A DNA stretch of 64,000 nt from Litoditis marina (Eukaryota > Nematoda > Chromadorea > Rhabditida > Rhabditidae): the NCBI GenBank assembly GCA_964036275.1, contig OZ038434.1:8017060-8081059 (forward strand). Reading direction: 5' to 3'. A program made the translations under genes and the position numbers. Shown one piece after another: positions 36,901 to 50,900 of this stretch. The notes beneath the pieces were generated by a model that worked only from the letters and a program-made list of their open reading frames with translations, was not told the origin of the DNA and did no database searches. The stretch's first letter is position 1. The number at the start of each line of letters is the position of its first letter.

Positions 36901-39350
36901 CAATAATAAGATGAACTCACATCTGGAGGTACTGTACCCTTTCCATTCTTTTCTGTCTTGCGCCGTCGACGAAACAACGATGACGAAGTACCGTCCGGTC
37001 TCCAGAAGGCCCAACGACTGTAGGGCGGCGAGGAAACGCATCTCTCGACTACCGCCAGTGTTCAACAGAACATAAACTAGAACAAGCAGAAGTTTTATAG
37101 AAGCAATTTTCAAAATCACACGAATATCTTATCCGAACAGACTTTTCGAATGTGTGACCGTAGCAAAAAGTAGAGAAAACAGTCAACAAAACATTGCATC
37201 AGTCAAACCCTCTATCAAAATGGTGCAACACTAAACACCACCCCTCGTTGATTTCATTCGCCTACAGGCCTTCCTTCTGCTGTTCGAAAACGTGGTTTGT
37301 TAGGGTTGAGGTATCAAAGAATCTTGGTATTGAACAAAAAAATTGAGCGATCGTATGGCTACTTTTCAGACCTTTCGCAAACTGATACTACAGAAATAAA
37401 CTACTGTTTTCTTTCACCCAGAGGAGGATTACATATATCTGTTGGACGGCTAGTAAACTGACTTCTCGTTTTAAGATAGGTCCTGAGTATGGTTTCCAGT
37501 ACGATCTCCTGACCCGTGAACAGTCCACTACTAGTTTGATAATCCTTGTTTTCGTAAAAAGCCATCTGAAAGCAGTTTGAATAAGGCGAATTTTTTAACA
37601 AAGTGTAATTGTACAAAATTGATCTGCGCGGGCGTTTTGCCCTTTACAATTACAACTTTTTTCAAATGGGGTATTTATATTAGTGTCGGATTGGGGTATG
37701 TGGGAAATGCTGTGAATACTTGACTCTTGAAATCTTGAAATAGTAATTCTGATATAAAAATATGGTACCGTAATATTGTCGGCTGAAAATGCATCAAATA
37801 ATTGTTCGGGAACCATTACAGCATCCTCTCCGAACTCGAAGTTGATGACTCCAACAGATGTCCAATTCAAGTGAACTAATAACTTGGATAGTGCACGATA
37901 CTTTGCTCTGAAAAACATCAGTTCGTTCATAACATGTTGACACTTTTCTCTAACAAACCAACGCTGAGTGTTAGAATCCCAACTTAGTTCTGTATTCAGA
38001 CTTTTAAAAAAAACTCAAAAGCAAAACCCTTCACCGTATTTTAAATGACCGTTCTTGAGTTATCTGCCTGAATGCAAAACAGCTGATCAGAGTGGGATTC
38101 GAACCCACGCCTCCGAAGAGACTGGTGCCTTAAACCAGCGCCTTAGACCGCTCGGCCATCTGACCACGGAAAGAGTGCAACGCACCCTTGGGTCGCGTCG
38201 AGTTGAACAGCCGTGGGCATAGGAATGTTTGATTCGCCAACAGGTGCTGAGCAATCCTAAAAAAGTACTTTGTTACCTATCGTGTTTTTCATCTGAATTT
38301 ACAATACATTAGCATAATAATGATTTGCGAGTACTGTCGAAATCTCCAATTACATCCAAAGTTTACCAGGATCAATACTACAAACACAAGAGCCAAACAA
38401 TATACACCATTTCTGCTGACCTCATCGAACGATTCTTATACTTACCGCCATAATAACAGCTTTGTTATAAGCGTTGGCCAGGGAAGCAACTTGATTGCAA
38501 TCTTCCGAAAGTCCGACCACGGCTACTACTGGGTTGGAAGTGTCATTGAGAAGAGTGTGCAGGGCAACTCTGAAATATTGTTTTGCAACAAGAACAAAAA
38601 ATTGTTTGCATTCCACATTTCGTGCACTGACCAGATAATAACAAGTTAACTTTGCAGTCTTGAGAAAGTTTGCTCAGTGCTCACAATCCAAACTACTTTG
38701 GTTATAAGTACATAAGTTCAATAGAAACTAAATCATATTTTTCATCATTTCAAACGAATGATGTACCTTGTAATTCTTCCTTTATCCTCGGGCAGTTCCC
38801 CTCCGAGTTCACCCAATGTGATATTCGGTATGATGAATTGGGGATCCAGGAAGACTGTCTCGATGTTCTGATTGGGCACCGAACCGTTGGCGAGAATGCC
38901 GCCATCTACCATTCCTACGAAAGTACATAGGGGTAACTGAAGTTGTAGTTTGTGAGGGATCAAACTACGGAACAATAGAACGAAATTTGTACAGTTACTG
39001 TTTTCACTTTTCTGAGCTTCCCCTTGAGAGCCACCTTTCTGAAGCTTCTTACAGTACGCGCTCAGACACTACCACGAGTGTTCTCAATTTAACACGTGGT
39101 CTGTGGTCTCGTAGACAGAAATGCTGGTGCGCTTTTGTAGTTGAAATATGTTTGTTTTCAAACGGAGACTATATATAACTACAACTTAGTGAAATTAACC
39201 TTTGTAGAATGCCTGTGCTGTATACGTTTCCTGTGGACAGTAGTAATCGTCGAAGTTGTAGGCACACGACGATTTTCCGAGGAAAGCCACCCGGTAGGAG
39301 AGGGTTAGATCCACTTGTAAGAGGAGTACTCCAAGTAGAGAAAACATCAT
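27924..39350 (-). CDS. Receptor-type guanylate cyclase with atypical kinase-homology and catalytic residues
   Basis: 29 exons: 39350-39200, 38914-38767, 38569-38446, 38256-38186, 37907-37769, 37565-37463, 37076-36921, 36663-36553, 36250-36141, 35791-35647, 35063-34912, 34550-34448, 34193-34106, 33849-33714, 33403-33296, 33029-32886, 32542-32438, 32334-32263, 32010-31860, 31517-31356, 31160-31055, 30711-30634, 30304-30164, 29832-29709, 29522-29454, 29234-29121, 28932-28773, 28433-28342, 28064-27924. All phases agree; 1167 residues. Order: signal peptide (1-18), ligand-binding ectodomain (to about 505), one membrane span ([19 protein letters not shown]), kinase-homology domain (about 580-880), coiled linker ([20 protein letters not shown]), cyclase domain (about 940-1100). 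Metal-binding SDIVGFT and IGDAYM and the GTP-selecting Glu and Cys ([14 protein letters not shown]) are present. The usual VNTASR motif reads VITASN, so activity is doubtful. The kinase-homology DFG reads NFG. Probably sensory; ligand unknown. Confidence 0.92.
29871..29965 (+). repeat. GTAGTTTGATC palindromic repeat, intronic copy
   Basis: Opens with TTGTAGTTTGATCT, continues with TTCACGCCAGAAGT, and closes with TTAAACTACAAATACAGCAC. Equivalent blocks occur at 54747-54830 and 63440-63530, with partial ones at about 9079-9115, 21696, 38943 and 56620. The ends GTAGTTTGATC and AACTACAAA are inverted, so the block is foldback-like. This copy sits between cyclase exons 30304-30164 and 29832-29709. 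Confidence 0.55.
35309..35391 (+). repeat. Dispersed repeat copy inside a cyclase intron
   Basis: Carries the core GAGAGTGTGCAGGTCAGATA followed by GACGCAGA (35349-35377). The same core, with few changes, occurs at 5033-5060, 53827-53854 (plus) and 9212-9240 (minus). On the minus strand it happens to be open and splice-compatible, but it is not a cyclase exon: joining 35647 directly to 35063 restores the family's ectodomain alignment. Confidence 0.55.
38084..38165 (-). tRNA. tRNA-Leu (anticodon AAG)
   Basis: On the minus strand a full cloverleaf can be drawn: acceptor GGTCAGA pairs with TCTGATC (one G-U), the A box region reads TGGCCGAGCGGTCTAAGGC, the anticodon stem is CTGGT/ACCAG around loop TTAAGGC, a long class II variable arm (TCTCTTCGGAGGC) follows, then the T arm with GGGTTCGAATCCC. 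Anticodon AAG reads CUU leucine. The 82-base length and long variable arm are typical of tRNA-Leu. The gene lies within a guanylate cyclase intron on the same strand, its 5' end about 20 bases past the donor after exon 38256-38186. It has its own internal pol III promoter. Confidence 0.95.
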
Positions 39351-39356
39351 CTGAAC
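39348..39356 (-). promoter_or_regulatory. Start context of the cyclase gene with adjacent splice-acceptor sequence
   Basis: On the minus strand the ATG at 39350 follows AAGTTCAG directly, and a second ATG follows it in frame. The placement fits either spliced-leader addition or a non-coding upstream exon. The signal peptide begins at once, supporting this start. Confidence 0.4.
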
Positions 39357-41044
39357 TTTATTACTAGGAACAAGTAAAAAAGTGTGTAAAACACTTAGGT
39401 AACCAGTTCGATAGAGAAATGTTCTATGTTTTGGAGAGTATTCAGTCGTGAAAATTGTACATTATTGCATTATATCCATTTTAGCCTACCCTACCGTGAT
39501 CAGTACAACATTACGAAAATTCCAGTGAACATATAATTTTCATTGAAAGTGATTTTGTATTTTCTGTGATTTATAAGACTAAAAACGTTGATTGATACGC
39601 ATGAATACTTTCTAGAAACTCTTTTGTCTAAAATGTTTGTCATGGTTTCAAATATATACTGTTCATCCATTGTATGCAGTTTTATGACAGAAATATAACT
39701 CTGACAATTACACAATTAGTTTATTCTAACTGAATTCGAGAATTGATTACGATAAGCAGTAAATATGAATCTTGACGAGCGTCGAAGTCATGCATAGACT
39801 GAAAGTCTCATCTATTCGAAATAGAAGTATATGCGCATGTTAGTGATTGGCAATTTCCGGAGTACCTGTCAACTACCGTACTCTACTTCCGGGAATCGTC
39901 AGGAGGATGCAACCCGTGGAAGTTGTTTTCACGTAGACGCCAACGCAACTGTGATTACCATTTAAGGGTCAAAAAGACGAGATTTTCTCGAAAATGTTTT
40001 GAAAGTAGAATTAATATCCCGAAGAAGAACAGATCCTTATTTGGTAGATATCATTCTGGTAGATAGTACAGCAAAAACTTATCCCCGTTATTCACTTCAA
40101 TATCTGTCTCGCTCTTTTTGTTCACTTTAATGTTCAGCTCTTTCTTCATTTCGTTTAAATCACAAATCATCAACCTAATTGAAAAGTCATTTTCGGAACT
40201 GCCGGGGATTTTGGTTGTACCCTATTTCCCTCATAGCATGTCGTAATGAGCAAGCAACTTCAACATAGTCTCTCATAACTGTAAAATATTCAGTAGAATC
40301 TTCATTCTCTTCTGTACAATTTAAAACACGACAACAAAATGAAAAACTCACGAATAAGTGACAAAAAAGTAGAACAAATGCCGTCTCAATACAACATAAA
40401 TTCGCGCAAAATACAGCTTCAGTACACATGCAATACAGAATTCTAATCAATATTCTCTAACAACGTTTTGTGACCACTCCCTCTCTCCTATCCCTCTTCA
40501 AAATAAATTAATAGAATTGGTTAGGAGTAGAAATGAGAGATTGAGCCGGGTCATTACAAGAGTAAAGGGTAATTTCACCGGAGATAACTACACGGAAATA
40601 ATACCAGTTTCATTCAACTGAGAATGACTAGGGCTATCATGATTTCATTTGTAGAACCGAAACACACCAATTCTGACCATCAAGGTAAATGGTTTCAACT
40701 ACACGTTTGAAAGTAAGGGCTAATCAAGTCTGGGTTCCAAGAAAAACTCACAATTCACCGAAAAACGTTCAAAAGGGTAATCGGAGATTCAGTGTGAACT
40801 TCTAATTGTAAAGTGATCTCATCAACGTATTAAAAACATCATCAATAAAAGCAAAGAGAGAAACTGTGACGAAGATGTACTAGTATAAGTAGTTAGTCAG
40901 TGTATGACTGTCCTGAAGATCATGAGGTAACAAAGCGTACCATATACAGCACTAGTACGCAAGTCTAAAATCCGTGTAAAATGTACAATGCCACGTACGA
41001 ACACCCCTTCTGCACCGTAGTTTGGAGTGTCGTTGAGAAGAATA
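39351..41044. other. Region between the cyclase start and the TSC22 stop
   Basis: Holds the TSC22 3'UTR (minus) and the cyclase upstream region. No canonical minus-strand AATAAA hexamer was found close to the TSC22 stop. A small open frame near 40187-40450 (minus) has no splice or family support. No other gene seen. Confidence 0.4.
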
Positions 41045-42908
41045 TTATTTGGACATTCCCAGATTGAGATTCTTCATTATATCCTCGGGAATGTGATCCT
41101 TCAGTACAGAGTTCTCGGCTTCGAGGTGATGAATCTGGAGCAAAAGTCGATAATTTAACGTTTGGATGCAATCTGACTGAATCACCTCACGTTACCTCAA
41201 CGCGACTCTCAAGTGGAATTTGGCAGTATTCCAATGAAATTCTCTTAATGGTTCTACTCCTGCTACAGCGGGTGTTCAAACAACTTTTCTAACAACCGTG
41301 CTTCCTGCTTCCACTAGGAGAAATATCCAACATTTCATTGGCCGGTTGCAACAGTCCACTTTTATTATCATGGAGCACCAATTCTGAAGCTCATTGATCT
41401 ACACGTTTCGTTCACGTGATACGCTCTTGTACTTTCGTCGGAATTTCAGATAGAAGCTGGGGACAAACTAGCATTTCACGTGATCAATCTCCAAAATGGA
41501 TGTAATTCAAAGTAGAACAAACATTTTCCGTCTGTATCAACAACTTCCAATGTATCAACAACTATAAAAGCAGTTTTAATGATCATCATTTGCCGAATCA
41601 AAGTGACTCGCTCGACAAAAGTACCAAAACACGCTCTATTGGCCCAAAATAGACTGCTTATTACAAAAAGGACGTTATTGTTATTTCTTATCAATTTGGA
41701 CCAAAGAACACCGTTGAAGGACAAGAGAAAACGAGAATTTTATCAGTGGATTACGAACGTTTAAAAGTGAAAGTATTGTCTCCGCTACGTGAAATGTGAA
41801 ACAATAGAATGTTGTTCTGTTCAGTAAACAAGTAAACATTTCACGTCAGTGATGATTCAGCCTAGAGCCATGTGTTTCATGACATGTTGTGCCAAGCATT
41901 CATATCACGCGCCATTGTTCCTTTGTTTTGCTCAACCAAATGGCATTTACCAAACTATGAACGAGATAGAGATATCAGACAATTTGTGAAAATACGAAAT
42001 CGTACAAACGCGAATGACACCTAAATGCAAATAAGAATGAAAAACCTCGTTACATGTCTGAGCAGAGAGTTAGATTCATTTGTTAGCATTTCGGTTCAAT
42101 TTAAGAATATTAAACGAGTTCATCTATGTGTAGCGTTTCGGCCAGCAGGCTTGCTTTTTGGTGTTTTCTGTCGAAAAAGCGCTTTAGCTAGCGTGATTTC
42201 GCACATTTTCTAGGAATATCGAATCTTTAGTTTTCTCTCAATATTCATTTATATATTATGATCAGCACTGACTAATATTCAAGAGAAGAGACTCACATGT
42301 GATTCCAGATCGACAATCTTGGCCCTGAGTACTTCCACCTCCTCCCGGACCGCGAACATGAGATGAGTTTTCACGAGATCCTGGAAAATCGAATAAGTAA
42401 GATGTATTGTAAAATAGAACACACTGTTTCTTCACTTTAGTTAATGTAGATTCAATATCTCAAAAATAAGTATTTCACCGTTTATTTATGACTAAATGTT
42501 TATAATCACAAATGAAACTTAAGTTTTATGGATTGATATTTGACTACTGTTATGTTAATTAGTACAACTGAATTGTTTTTCTACTGTTTCACTTGCTTGT
42601 TTTTATTAAAAAATGAAAAGGCTAGGTGTAATCGAACCAAGCTAACCACGCTAATCAGTTGTCAGATTCACACATATTTAGACAGCACGTGAAACTCACG
42701 TACACCGGAGAAAACAAAACAAAGTTGATGTAAATATAGATTAACTTCGTTACAGATCTTTCGAATTGTAAACAGTTCTCACCATTGCCTGCTCGATTTT
42801 CGAGTCAATAGCAACCATGGCTGGCGAAGTTCCATTATTGTTGGAGGACGTGCTGTAAGAACGAGAATTCCAATGCGAACAGCTACCGTAGTTGTGACTG
42901 ACCAGCAT
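41045..42908 (-). CDS. tsct-1: TSC22-domain protein, short isoform with internal start
   Basis: The exon beginning at 42852 in the long form can instead extend upstream without a break to an ATG at 42908 (MLVSHNYGSCSHWNSRSYS), keeping the same frame. With exons 42908-42783, 42380-42297 and 41134-41045 the product is 99 residues: a short unique head followed by the entire TSC box and zipper. Vertebrate and fly TSC22 genes make short isoforms the same way, from an internal promoter. A GC-rich block at about 42990-43060, just upstream on this strand, is a plausible promoter. Transcript evidence is needed to confirm it. Confidence 0.6.
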
Positions 42909-44728
42909 GACAGTCGTGGCTGGACCAATTTCGATGGGAAACGGTGCCTTTAAGACCAAAGTGCACGTGATTGCTGCCAGCGCAGATCACATGTGGCGGG
43001 CAGGACGGGCGCATGCTTTTTATTAATAGCCATTGTAAATAGACGGTACGCGGCGCGCCAAAATAGTTAGGGTATGATAGTCGTAGAATCCGGTGTCTAT
43101 TATCTTAGACAGAACTTCAGTACACCGCAAGCGAGTACCTTATATTGCAGTTTTTACAGGCATTCATATAAACATGTTAGCCCGATGAATTATGTTCCCC
43201 TTATTGACTAATTTTACCACTAAAAGACATTTTAGATTCATCACAAGTCGGTTACACTTTTTTTCTTTGCTCTTGAGTTTTCACCAAATTTCGAACGTTG
43301 AGATGTGCATTCTTCCTGGTATTTCGGTGAATGAACCGGACCACATTTTCGCCCTACGCGCCCCTCTCTTATTGCACGTTCTATTGCAGTTAATCATTTT
43401 CTGAGTTCCACACACTTCGGAATATGTCCTTTTGCTTTTTACGTACCGAACAGAAATGACGTGATCCACTACAACCTCCCCCCGCGCGTTTGTCAAACAA
43501 AATAGCATTGTTTGTCGCAAATAAGCGCCATTCGCACAGTAGTTTGGGGAAGAAAAACATGTTTGCTTACATCTGGGGGACGTGAACCTAATTAGCTTCT
43601 TTCAGATTGTAACAGCTGTATTTCTACTGTTCGGTGAGTAAAAAACACTCTTTCTATAGCCATTTTCTACAAAACCTAACTAACTCCTTAGTGGTAAATA
43701 CTTGACACACGTTTCAATGGAGACTCACTCATTTTTCCAAGTGTGGATTTTGAGATCACGTTTGACGTAGAGTTTTTGGGACCTATCTCGCCAACAAATA
43801 GTTTCCTACTCATTGAACTAATGTGGCAAATGTAGTATTTTTAACCCATTTTTGGAAAAAAAAGTTTCCTAATCTCTGTACAAAGTTTGATGAAGTACGT
43901 ACAAGACGAGGAACGACTCTCTACTCAGCGGGAAACATGAGTGTACTGCCATCTGCTGAGATCAAGGGAGATCGGGGAGAGAAAACTGAAAACAGGGAAA
44001 CCGGTAACGCAACGTATAGAAACGCAACAGTTTGTGACAAGATGATAATTCGATAATTGCACAGATGTCATTGATGGAGTGAGAGTAGAACGAAACACAA
44101 TGATTCTCAAAAATCAGATGTTTTAGCCAAGTTCACGTGGTCACATGGTGATTTGAGCAGTTCAGCAATAGTGAAAATTGTGAAAATCGAAAAATGGCGT
44201 TGTTTGAAAAAATTTCTGGTATTTGTTCGATGGAGCTGTTATAACAGTGTCACAGAGGCAATAAGGAACACCAATGCGAGGATACTAGAACAACGAGTGT
44301 AATTATCAGTCGAGTGATGAGCATGGGAAAAGTGTTGATGCTCAAGAACTTGGGTGAGTACAAGAGGCGGTAACCAGGTGGACATTCACAAAACTTGGAT
44401 TTAGATTCCAAAAAGTTCACCTGCTTGTCGCTACTCGCGCTAAGGGACATAGTACGGAAGAAGTTACAAGAAAAACATGTGAGAATATTTAATATTATTA
44501 GTTTGAAATAGGAGTAAAGAGGGATAAAATGTCACATTCCATAGTAAGTAAACGTTGACCATGGCATGTGTCTATGTCGCCACCGGCAGTTCTATGCTAG
44601 TTGCGCGCGACAACTACACATGCCATGTTCAATTAGATCACATTTGTCTAGGGGTAAGAAGGTCAGTTTGAAAAAACGTAAGCACTCGAGTTCACTTGAA
44701 AAAGTTGTGTTAAAAGGAATTCACGTCT

Positions 44729-44799
<71 letters not shown>

Positions 44800-44861
44800 A
44801 GAGAGAGAGAGTGAGAGAGAGAGTGAGAGAGAATGACTGAGAGAGAGAGTGAGAGAGCGAG

Positions 44862-44956
<95 letters not shown>

Positions 44957-47900
44957 TATCATGAAGAACTGTTGTTTCATGTTCGTTGAGTAGTAAATAT
45001 GCATGCAGATGTCTAGAAGCCATCATTTTCCTGACGAATCTTATATTGTGAAAGTGGACGTATGAAACGTTGGCAATAACTGATAAACGGATATGTCAGT
45101 TCCGTGTTTTGTCCATGGAATGTTTCGATTACTAGTTATACACCCGGTTATTTTTTCTTGAACAACATGCGTAACTTGTGGAAATACTTCTCTGTCATTA
45201 TTTAAATTAGAATATTGAAGTTTATCATTGAATTTTTCAATGAAGAATAGTAGTTCATGGATGAAAAACAAGTTGAAGAAGGCGCGGTGAGATGAAGTAC
45301 CAGGCGCCTCGTTCAATGGCGAATAAGCTAGATTAACCGCTGCTGTTGGCAGCTGTAGAGCACAGAACATTAGTGTAAAAAACAAGTCCGAGGAGAAAAT
45401 GATATTTTTAGTAACTTTACCAGTTTCACTAGTAAAGCAAACTATCACGTGAATGTGAGCTACCATCAGCTGGAGTTAATCTTGATCTACAAGTTTTTAC
45501 TGTTAGTCAATTGCACAGTCACGAAAACATGGTAAACACAGCATAACTCAGAAACGTGCAACGACAAAGTGCACGATTCCTCATTAGAATGCTTACTTTA
45601 CGTGAGTATTCAATTTACGTCTAGTACACGACAGGCTTCACCCGTTTTACGTGACTTAGAACTAAACTAGGTGTATCGTGTATACGTGCACATATCTGGT
45701 GGAGAATGCATTCCTTTCCAGATCAAACATCTCCATCAGTCGCTCAATTGGCCGTTAATTTGGGCGTATCCGGATATACGACTGCCGCCGAAGTAGTAAA
45801 CAATTCATACGTCAGAAGTAACATGAGAATGGCCCCTGATTTGGGAAAAACTGCATGTTTTACATGGCACAATAATGGGCAATTCAACCAACATACCCGT
45901 TATGTGGGTTTATTTTCATTTTATTACTTTTCGGGGAGTGATAAGATAAGTGAAACAGTAGCAAGAGGAAGAATCACATAAAGTCTTTTGGTGATCACAC
46001 CAATTGTTTATATTTCAATTTGTTGTATTCTAGTTGGTCAAAGCTGTACTCATCAAAACAAGAAGAAACTTCATAGATGAGTTCCGAATACTGAAGAAAA
46101 AGATGATACAAAAGTCGTTGATACAATATTCAGGGACTATTATTACGATAGAGAAAACATAACTACATTGGTCTATTTTTATCGGTGAACTGATTCGCGA
46201 ACCAAACAACATCTACTGAATTTCGATCAGTTGCGATTGGATTTCAGAGTGTCACATTACATCAACAACGGAAAGTAGAGACATCAAAGAATACGCATAT
46301 AAGCCCCAAAACTCGGTTTTGCACCTGAATTCACTGAATTTTCGCTCAAAAAATCATCAAAAGAGTTGAAAACAAAAATTTCAAGCTAGTTCTAGGAGTG
46401 TAGAGTAGTTTCAGTGTTCTTGACTTGAGCAAGAAGAATCTGCCTAAGAAGCTTATCGGGATGACCGTCAGCTTCATACTACATGTACGCTCTAATACGT
46501 TTCTAGAAATAGCGCGAGAGCTGACGTTGACAATAGCTTCGAAAATGAAACAACTTGGTTTAGAAAATACAGTTATATTTACCGTTGTACTTTACCTGGG
46601 TTGTCAACAAGTGCAATCTTATAGTATGTTACGCAGATAATACTGCGTATTCCGTGAAATGGTCATGGGTCTTCACTAGTTATACTGATAAACGGGCCCA
46701 AGCTGTTTTTTGAGAATTTTCCGGTAAAAATTTACTAGAAAACAATCCCGTGAGACGTCAAGCAACATGAGCAATGTTGCATGGGACCCCTGATTCGTTT
46801 CTCACGTTTTTTTTCTCGAATGTTTGCGATTAGCCAGGAACAATCTAACGTTTTTAGGAGTAAACTCTGATGTCCGGACGCATAATCGCATGCCGTCTGG
46901 AGAAGGAGGAGAAAAAGAGATGGAGTGCAAAAAAATCAATGGCCTGGAGGCATGTAGTGGAAGTGTAGCTAAATGGGCATAACCTGCACTTGGCGTCGGC
47001 GGAAAAGTCGCTGGAATGTCAGAGGACAAGGCGGTCATTACAAGGTCGTTTGGGAGGAAAGAGACCGAAAAACACGAGAAATGATCGGAAACGAATGAAG
47101 GAGAAGAAAATAGAAGAAAAGGAGATAGAACAGCAAGAAAAGACTACATAGTGGTACAGTCACATCACTCTCGACCCAAAATAAACTTCAGATGATTTTT
47201 CGGCTTTTTGAAAGATTTTTGGAGTTTTTACTGATGTGACGGTGAAAATCGCTTACAATTAGGTACAGTTTTTTGAACATTTTTGAGATGATGAAAAACA
47301 GACGGTAAGGAATGACTAGAACCTATTCTGTCTCTTTACGATTTTTCTCATTTCGCGCAATTACTTCATACCGGAAGTGGTTTTAGAAGACGAACTTTTT
47401 CAACATCATTCCGCGCCAAAACTTTCAAGGTGACTTTGCAAAGATCACGTCAACAAAAGACGCAGACGAAAAGAGAGATAGCGAATTTGACAGAGAGAGA
47501 AAGAGAGGGGCGATGAGAGAGAAATATATAGGTAGAAAGAGAGAGGGAAGAGAGGGGGAGAGAGAGAGAGGGAGAGAGGTTTTCTCTTTCAGTTCGTAGT
47601 TACTCCATCGGGAGCTCGATACTGACCGAAACCAACAGAACAATGTTACTGGTTAGGAATGCATACCACAAGAATGTTCGAGACAAGTGCTAGCCGTTTA
47701 TATCTGTTGGCTGAGCGTAAAGACAAGAAGTGGGAGAATCTTCAAAGACTGCGTCACTACAAAGTAAACAGTTTGCACCAGCAATGTTTCTGTTTATCAC
47801 CCCGCGCGCCAATAACGCAGGAATCAATCTACATTCACATGTTTTAGACCGGTGTTATTTACGGATTCCCGTTTGGGGTGAACGACGAAAGCAAAGACCT

Positions 47901-50900
47901 AATACGTCGACATAAGTGTACACTCACAGCTTCAGATATCGAGTTATCCGTGGTATGTAGGTAAGCAGGTAAAGTAGGTAAAGTGGATGCTGATATCTCA
48001 GAGCGAAATTTCATTGAAAGGACTGTGGTCATCCACGAAGCAACCTCTGATTCAAATTTTGAATTTTTCATTGGTCACTGGTACACTTCAAGAAGAGGGC
48101 GAAATATAGAAAGAGGACGATAGATTTTTTTTTACATAACAATAATAATTCATTATCCATGTAGAATGACATTATTATTGTTATATAGAGAGAGAACGAG
48201 CGAGAGAAAGAGATGAAGAGAGAGAAAAGGAGAGAAAGAGGGAGAGCCAGAGTTTGTTTGTTCTCCAGTGGGACCACCGTGAGGTGATTTTCAATCGCCT
48301 GATGGGGTTAATAAAAAGTGCTCGTTCCACGTGAACTAGGTGTTTTTGCGAGAAGGAGGTTGCCGCCGAAGGGCCGATGTTTGAATAGCCGCCGGACTCT
48401 AACGATCTCCGCCTAAGAGACCACAGATCGAGCGAGGCCACCGAAAAAGATGTTTATGAGTTCAATCCATCGGTTCTGCAGTCAAAAAGACCGAAGGAGT
48501 GCTGCTATCGTAAAAGTACAAAATATTTTTCACTGTTTACCTTCATCTCTCTTAACGTAGGAAATTCAGATTCAAGTTGAGTTTTGTGTGAACTATCAGA
48601 ACATTTTTCGTCCTGGTTCATTACTTGTTTTATTAGCTGTACTCAGATCTTCTGAAATCGTGAGGAAACTAAGCTCTCGCTCGACGACTTAGATTGGCCA
48701 TCAACCAATCACGTACAAATTTAAATAAACTAATTACAATCGTGTGTTCAACGGGCGAATTTCGATTTCACGAAGAGTGAAAAGTGTAAATAAGTTTAAA
48801 TAAAAGTCCCACCCCCTGTAAAACTATTACTGGACGCAATATTTCTTTCCCGCGTCCCTAGTTGAATTCCCCTACTCTACCCACGGGACGTTGAGTTATT
48901 GCTTCTAGAAGACATATTTCATCTTAACTGGTCTTGTGACTTCTGGAGAGCAAACATCGTCGTTCCAATTTTTGATGTTTAATTGAAACTTATTTTCAAC
49001 TGATTACCAGTAAAATAGGCACATTTCGAAAAATCTCCAGAGTCAGCACCTCGCTCTTCAAATGTGCTTCAGGCTCTTAGAAAAATAACCTAAGCGATTG
49101 AATAGTTGTTTGATAATGTTGGCATTTATGAATATTCGGACCATTTCGGTGATATATGAATGCAGCGGACATCCTTATATTATGACCGCTAACGACGTCG
49201 TTTATAGCTGGCACAACGGCGTAACAGACTGGTAATATGAGATTCCGCGGAGCACATTGATTTGCTCAGAGAACTAGAACACTAAAAAGCTAGATCGAAG
49301 AAGATCAAACCTTACTCATTGTTAGCCGTGAGAAGTAACGATGAGCAAAACTCAATGTTTTGAAAAAGTACCAGCATTTTCGTTGGCCACTATAAGTTTT
49401 CGGTTGCATTAATGTTGTTGAAAAATATTCCTTCGTCGAGGAGTGATGTGAAGCTTCATGAAGGTACTAGTTAAAGTTCCAAATTTCGATTCTCACATAA
49501 TTTAAAATAATCACAATGATCATAGTTTTCTGATAGGTTTGGTATTTGACCAGGTTAATTTCCTCCCACGGGGCCTAACTTGTTGCCATGGACAACAGTA
49601 TCAACAACGTGATCAAAATATGAATAATTGATGGTAATTTGGGTTTAATTTATTAAAATGGTTGATAATTATCTTTTGCCACGAAAAACCTGATGGCTTC
49701 GATATTCCAAACTGTATTATGTACCATAATATAAGACGTATTAGGAAGAGCTCGGTAGATGAGAAGAAGGAAGCAAATGTTTTGGATGTGCCGTTATCTG
49801 ATAAATTGCTATCACAGCAAGACCAATGCTCAGAAACCGAAAAAATCTGAGAACGACAATAACAACTTTTTCGTTCTTCTCGTAAAACCTCTGATTGACT
49901 ACTGTACTGTTTTTGTGAATCAAAGTTGTACAGGACATTGCTCCAATAATCTAATTTATAACTATGACAATGTGCTTGAGTCTGACACCTTCAAAATATT
50001 CCCCGTTCTGAGTTACTTCAATTTCTCACCAAGACCTTCTTCATCGAAAATCTCAAGGAACCAAGCTTTGACGTGGGAGTCGAAGAAGACACTCCGGGCT
50101 ATATTTTGAGAAAAACAAAACACGGAAAGTGCAGCCGACATCTAGAGATTCGCGTGCGTGTGGTGTAACACCGCAGACAACTCAATTATAAGCGAGGAAG
50201 CCCAAGGGGAGAGAGTGGGAGGGTCCAGAGAGAGAAACATATCTGACCACGTGATGCGCCTGGGGGTGGAAAGAAGGGCCCGACAGCCAATTTTGTCGAT
50301 AGAAAAAGAGTGGACAGAACTGGTTGAACGGAAAAATACTGAAAAGTAACACTGTGTAAGATTAGTCAGTTCGACCAGGATGGTCAACAAACAAAAGTTC
50401 TCCATGGCATCTGCCTTTTGATCTACGATAGACTAAGGACTGTGTTGGTTCGACGTGAACAGTGCAACCTGACCACAAAAACTATCCAAATAGGTCGAAA
50501 ATCGGTCTCTGAGGCCGTATGCAGCATATCCCGGCGCCCGATCCTATCCTACGTCTCCCTCTCACATAATTTCTCAAGACATAGTGGACGTGACGTCGGT
50601 CCAAACTGCTTACGAGATCTTTATGCATACAGACTCAACCATGGTATTGACTTGTTGTTACGGTTAATTAGATGGAATTTCTCAGCTGATCGCGCATTTG
50701 GAATGTGAAGGTTCATCCAGCATGAAATCTTATATAAGCGTTATGTATTCGAAGTTGGTGCGAGTATATAATCTGGAACGATTTGACTAGAAGAGCAGGA
50801 ATGATTGCAAGGTTTCTCAAAGATGTCTACGGGAGACAGGGATGATGTAGGTCGTCTGAAGGTAGCTAAGAAGCTGATGACGACGAACCTACGGTTTCAT

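Noticed and set aside
44663..45026. Long minus-strand Ser-Leu reading frames
   Set aside because: They are translations of the (GA)n microsatellite.
45041..45466. 141-codon minus-strand open frame in the TSC22 intron
   Set aside because: No family resemblance and no splice or start context; a frame of this length is expected by chance in AT-rich sequence of this size.
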